From: Streptomyces regalis
Lineage (GTDB): Bacteria; Actinomycetota; Actinomycetes; Streptomycetales; Streptomycetaceae
DNA: 16,864 nt
NCBI RefSeq assembly: GCF_001509475.1
Contig: NZ_LLZG01000098.1
Coordinates: forward strand, 1-16,864
Direction: 5' to 3'
Shown here: piece after piece, positions 13,855 to 16,864 of the stretch
How positions within the stretch are numbered: position 1 is the first letter of the stretch
How the letters are laid out: the number at the start of each line of letters is the position of its first letter
Translations under genes and position numbers: made by a program
Notes under the pieces: model-generated
What the model saw: the letters and a program-made list of their open reading frames with translations, nothing else
The model's database searches: none
Told to the model about the DNA's origin: nothing

Positions 13855-16109
13855 GCCGGACGCCTCTGGACACGGTCGAGCACGCGGCCGCGACCCCCGA
13901 CGTCGAGCTGCCCTGGGCCGAACTCGGCCTGAAGAAGGACGAGTACGAGAGGGTCGTGGAGATCCTCGGCCGTCGGCCCACCGGTGCCGAGCTGGCCATG
14001 TACTCGGTCATGTGGTCCGAGCACTGCTCGTACAAGTCCTCGAAGGTGCACCTGCGCCAGTTCGGCGAGAAGGCACCCCAGTCCGATGCGCTGCTCGTGG
14101 GCATCGGCGAGAACGCGGGCGTCGTCGACGTCGGCCAGGGGTACGCCGTGACCTTCAAGGTCGAGTCGCACAACCACCCGTCGTACGTCGAGCCCTACCA
14201 GGGCGCCGCGACCGGTGTCGGCGGCATCGTCCGCGACATCATCGCGATGGGTGCGCGGCCGGTGGCGGTCGTGGACCCGCTGCGGTTCGGTGCGGCCGAC
14301 CACCCGGACACCAAGCGGGTGCTCCCCGGTGTCGTCGCCGGTATCGGCGGCTACGGCAACTGCCTCGGTCTGCCGAACATCGGCGGCGAGGTCGTCTTCG
14401 ACTCCTGCTACCAGGGCAACCCGCTGGTCAACGCCGGTGCCATCGGCGTCATGCGGCACGAGGACATCCACCTCGCCAAGGCGTCCGGCGCGGGCAACAA
14501 GGTCATCCTGTACGGGGCTCGTACGGGTGGTGACGGCATCGGCGGCGCGTCGATCCTGGCCTCCGAGACCTTCGACGACGCCAAGCCCTCCAAGCGCCCC
14601 GCCGTCCAGGTCGGCGACCCCTTCCAGGAGAAGCTGCTCATCGAGTGCACCCTGGAGGCCTTCCAGGAGAAGCTGGTCGTCGGTATTCAGGACCTCGGTG
14701 CGGCCGGTCTGTCGTGTGCCACCTCCGAGCTTGCCTCCAACGGCTCCGGCGGTATGCGCGTGACGCTGGACGACGTACCTCTGCGTGACTCGACGCTCTC
14801 TCCCGAGGAAATCCTCATGAGTGAGTCGCAGGAACGCATGTGCGCGGTGGTCGAGCCGGAGAAGGTCGACCGGTTCCTGGAGATCTGCGCGAAGTGGGAC
14901 GTCATCGCCACCGTCATCGGTGAGGTCACCGACGGCGACCGCCTGGAGATCTACTGGCACGGCGGCAAGATCGTCGACGTCGACCCGCGGACCGTGGCGC
15001 ACGAGGGCCCGGTCTACGAGCGCCCGTACGCCCGCCCGGAGTGGCAGGACGCCCTTCAGGCGGACGACGCCAACAAGCTTGCGCGGCCCGCGAGTTCGGC
15101 TGAGCTGAAGGACCAGGTCCTGAAGCTGGTGGCCTCTCCCAACCAGGCCTCCAAGAAGTGGATCACCTCGCAGTACGACCACTTCGTGCAGGGCAACACC
15201 GTCCTCGCCCAGCCCGAGGACTCCGGCATGATCCGCATCGACGAGGAGACGGGCCTCGGCGTGGCCATCGCGACGGACGGCAACGGCCGGTACGCGAAGC
15301 TGGACCCGTACCACGGCGCCCAGCTGGCGCTGGCGGAGGCGTACCGCAACGTCGCCACGACCGGCGCCAAGCCGCTCGCCGTCTCCGACTGCCTGAACTT
15401 CGGCTCCCCCGAGGACCCGGCGGTCATGTGGCAGTTCGCGGAGGCGGTGCGCGGACTGGCCGACGCCTGCCTGCAGTTGGGCACCCCGGTGACGGGCGGC
15501 AACGTCTCCCTCTACAACCAGACCGGCGAGGTCGCCATCCACCCGACGCCGGTCGTCGCGGTCCTCGGCGTCATCGACGACGTGGCCCGGCGCACGCCGG
15601 TCGCTTTCCAGGAGGAGGGCCAGCTGCTCTACCTCCTCGGCGACACGCGTGAGGAGTTCAGCGGTTCGGCCTGGTCGCAGGTCGTGCACGACCACCTCGG
15701 TGGTCTGCCGCCCCAGGTCGACCTGGAGCGTGAGCGCCTGCTCGCCGAGATCCTGATCTCCGCCTCCCGCGACGGCATGATCGACTCCGCGCACGACCTG
15801 TCCGACGGCGGTCTGATCCAGGCGGTCGTGGAGTCGGCGCTGCTCGGCGGCAAGGGCGCGCGTCTGGTCGTACCGGACGGGCTGGACGCCTTCACCCTCC
15901 TCTTCTCCGAGTCGGCGGGGCGCGCGGTCGTCGCCGTGCCGCGCTCCGAGGAGGTCCGTTTCAACGACATGTGCGGTGCGCGGGGCCTGCCGGCCACCCG
16001 CATCGGTGTCGTCGACGGCGACTCCGTGGAGCTGCAGGGCGAGTTCACGCTCTCCCTGGAGGAGCTGCGCGTGGCGCACGAGGAGACGATCCCGGCGCTG
16101 CTCAAGTAG
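13851..16109 (+). CDS. purL: Formylglycinamidine synthase, synthetase subunit PurL (small type)
   Basis: PurL converts FGAR to FGAM with ATP and the ammonia from PurQ. At 752 residues it is the small, three-subunit form. Seen motifs are [13 protein letters not shown] (52-64, catalytic-type H58), ESHNHP (105-110), the DGIGGAS and [14 protein letters not shown] segments of the first half, MSESQERM, and in the second half [25 protein letters not shown] and GGNVSLYNQ. The ATG at 13851 overlaps the purQ stop; the frame is open further left, but that part is a shadow of purQ. It is the last gene of purSQL, ended by a strong hairpin. Confidence 0.97.
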   Translation: MSRTPLDTVEHAAATPDVELPWAELGLKKDEYERVVEILGRRPTGAELAMYSVMWSEHCSYKSSKVHLRQFGEKAPQSDALLVGIGENAGVVDVGQGYAVTFKVESHNHPSYVEPYQGAATGVGGIVRDIIAMGARPVAVVDPLRFGAADHPDTKRVLPGVVAGIGGYGNCLGLPNIGGEVVFDSCYQGNPLVNAGAIGVMRHEDIHLAKASGAGNKVILYGARTGGDGIGGASILASETFDDAKPSKRPAVQVGDPFQEKLLIECTLEAFQEKLVVGIQDLGAAGLSCATSELASNGSGGMRVTLDDVPLRDSTLSPEEILMSESQERMCAVVEPEKVDRFLEICAKWDVIATVIGEVTDGDRLEIYWHGGKIVDVDPRTVAHEGPVYERPYARPEWQDALQADDANKLARPASSAELKDQVLKLVASPNQASKKWITSQYDHFVQGNTVLAQPEDSGMIRIDEETGLGVAIATDGNGRYAKLDPYHGAQLALAEAYRNVATTGAKPLAVSDCLNFGSPEDPAVMWQFAEAVRGLADACLQLGTPVTGGNVSLYNQTGEVAIHPTPVVAVLGVIDDVARRTPVAFQEEGQLLYLLGDTREEFSGSAWSQVVHDHLGGLPPQVDLERERLLAEILISASRDGMIDSAHDLSDGGLIQAVVESALLGGKGARLVVPDGLDAFTLLFSESAGRAVVAVPRSEEVRFNDMCGARGLPATRIGVVDGDSVELQGEFTLSLEELRVAHEETIPALLK

Positions 16110-16133
16110 GCAGCCAGCGGCCTTATGGCTCTG

Positions 16134-16164
16134 AAGCCCCCGCCCGGTCATCGGGCGGGGGCTT
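16134..16164 (+). terminator. Terminator of purSQL
   Basis: AAGCCCCCGCCCG and CGGGCGGGGGCTT are perfect 13-bp arms with a 5-base loop, 25 bases after the purL stop, followed by TGT. Confidence 0.88.
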
Positions 16165-16185
16165 TGTCGTAGGCCGGACCTACAG

Positions 16186-16214
16186 TTGCACGTAATTACG
16201 TAGTTCCGTAATAT
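16186..16214 (+). promoter_or_regulatory. Promoter with palindromic operator for the wHTH gene
   Basis: TTGCAC (16186-16191) and TAATAT (16209-16214) are separated by exactly 17 bases, a near-consensus vegetative promoter. The perfect palindrome ACGTAATTACGT (16190-16201) overlaps the -35 box and the spacer, and CGTAAT recurs at 16207. The -10 box ends 8 bases before the GTG, so the mRNA is probably leaderless. Autorepression by the encoded regulator is likely (inference). Confidence 0.7.
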
Positions 16215-16222
16215 CAAGGTTC

Positions 16223-16723
16223 GTGGAACTCGAAGAACGCGTCGCCGACCTCGAGCGACGGCTTGCAGCGCTGGAGAACGCGCAGCGCACCGCGCCCCGC
16301 CTCGGAGAGGGCGACTTCTGGGCCCTGCAAGGGTTCAAGGAGCAGCTGGCCGAGCTGGCAGCGGCCGACGGAGGCGTGCTGTTCACGGGCGCCGTACGGC
16401 TGCCGACCGGGGAGCAGTACGAGTGGCAGCACGGCTCGCTGACCGAGGGCCTGCTCGATACCGACTGGACCGAGACCGCCGAGTCCTTCGCCGCCCTCGG
16501 CCACCCGGTCCGGCTGCGGCTGCTGCGCGAGGTCATCGGCGGCCGGCGCACCGCGGCCGAGCTCGCCGAGCTGGACGAGGTCGGCACGACCGGCCAGATC
16601 TACCACCACCTGCGCCAACTGACCGGCGCGGGCTGGCTCCACACGACCGGGCGGGGCCGCTACGAGGTGCCGCCGGGACGGGTCGTACCGCTGCTGGTGG
16701 CGCTGTCGACGGCCCGGCCGTGA
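16223..16723 (+). CDS. ArsR-like winged-helix transcriptional regulator
   Basis: A 166-residue putative DNA-binding protein. An N-terminal coiled coil (MELEERVADLERRLAALENA) comes first, then a middle part (30-82) I do not recognise. The C-terminal winged helix has FAALGHPVRLRLLREVIGG (89-107) and the recognition region GTTGQIYHHLRQLTGAGWL (121-139), as in ArsR-family repressors. No metal-binding cysteines are present, so it is not a metal sensor of the classical kind. The GTG start has no good Shine-Dalgarno and lies 8 bases after a TAATAT -10 box, hence leaderless. The operator-like palindrome in its own promoter fits autoregulation. It stands after purL but is a separate unit. Confidence 0.85.
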   Translation: MELEERVADLERRLAALENAQRTAPRLGEGDFWALQGFKEQLAELAAADGGVLFTGAVRLPTGEQYEWQHGSLTEGLLDTDWTETAESFAALGHPVRLRLLREVIGGRRTAAELAELDEVGTTGQIYHHLRQLTGAGWLHTTGRGRYEVPPGRVVPLLVALSTARP

Positions 16724-16764
16724 CGCGAAGAAGACGAGAGCAAGAAGAAGACCAGAGCAAGGGG

Positions 16765-16864
16765 GTGAAAGCTGCTGCCGGGAGTTTCGGTATTCGTCAG
16801 CGGCTGTCAGTGGGCGTTGGTAGGTTGAGTGTTGGCCGGGTGGCGAAAGCCAAGCCATCCGGCC
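16765..16864 (+). CDS. Possible start of a further gene (partial, doubtful)
   Basis: From GTG 16765 a frame is open to the window end (33 codons, VKAAAGSFGIRQRLS...). Third-position GC is low for this genome (many T/A endings), and the purine-rich AAGGGG directly abuts the GTG, so spacing is poor. It may equally be a 5' leader. The fragment is too short to identify. Confidence 0.25.
   Translation, partial: MKAAAGSFGIRQRLSVGVGRLSVGRVAKAKPSG
16834..16864 (+). other. Hairpin at the window edge
   Basis: GGCCGGGTGGC and GCCATCCGGCC pair over 11 bp with one G-U around a 9-base loop. It may be part of a structured leader or a terminator of the wHTH gene; the window ends here. Confidence 0.5.

Noticed and set aside
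13674..16217. Long minus-strand open frame opposite purL (847 codons)
   Set aside because: Shadow of purL; no start signal and no recognisable motif.
16765..16864. ydaO/c-di-AMP-type or GEMM riboswitch at the right end
   Set aside because: The conserved core strings of these classes are not present in the visible part; the stretch is also truncated.

Overview
This window is high-GC actinobacterial chromosome, almost certainly Streptomyces. Codon third positions are strongly G/C, GTG starts are common, two genes look leaderless, and the purine genes are of the PurS-PurQ-PurL type. An Lsr2 paralogue and tRNA-Gly genes are also present. From memory, the order dnaX / purD / membrane protein / purC / two-component-ABC operon / lsr2-like / purSQL matches the region around SCO4067-SCO4080 of S. 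coelicolor. I did not check this against a database.

Left part (1-7250, all + strand): the 3' end of dnaX (clamp-loader gamma/tau); purD with a leaderless-type promoter and a strong terminator; a two-TM membrane protein that looks like an M48 peptidase without its HExxH motif; a stand-alone N,N-dimethylformamidase-beta-like protein; and purC. Directly after the purC stop lies a 283-bp inverted-repeat (MITE-like) element that carries smaller nested palindromic modules.

Middle part (7584-12602, all - strand): a tRNA-Gly(GCC); then, read from right to left, a four-gene operon of ABC ATPase, ABC permease, DesK-type histidine kinase and NarL/LuxR response regulator. The junctions have 4-bp ATGA overlaps except for a 19-bp gap before the kinase. 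A second tRNA-Gly(GCC) with the same body, an atypical tRNA-Gly(UCC) and an Lsr2-family nucleoid protein follow. The ATPase gene contains an in-frame copy of the element found after purC. It adds about 60 residues between the Q-loop and the ABC signature.

Right part (12603-16864, + strand): a divergent promoter region, then the overlapping purS-purQ-purL operon (formylglycinamidine synthase) with a strong terminator, then a small ArsR-like wHTH regulator behind a consensus promoter with a built-in palindrome. The last 140 bases may be the start or leader of another gene.

Together purD, purC and purSQL cover steps 2, 4 and 8 of de novo IMP synthesis. The observations most worth a second look are the MITE-like family with an in-frame exonised copy, the tRNA-Gly(UCC) whose D- and T-loop elbow residues are altered as in cell-wall tRNA-Gly of staphylococci, the nested inverted repeats in the lsr2-like leader, and the pseudo-M48 membrane protein.
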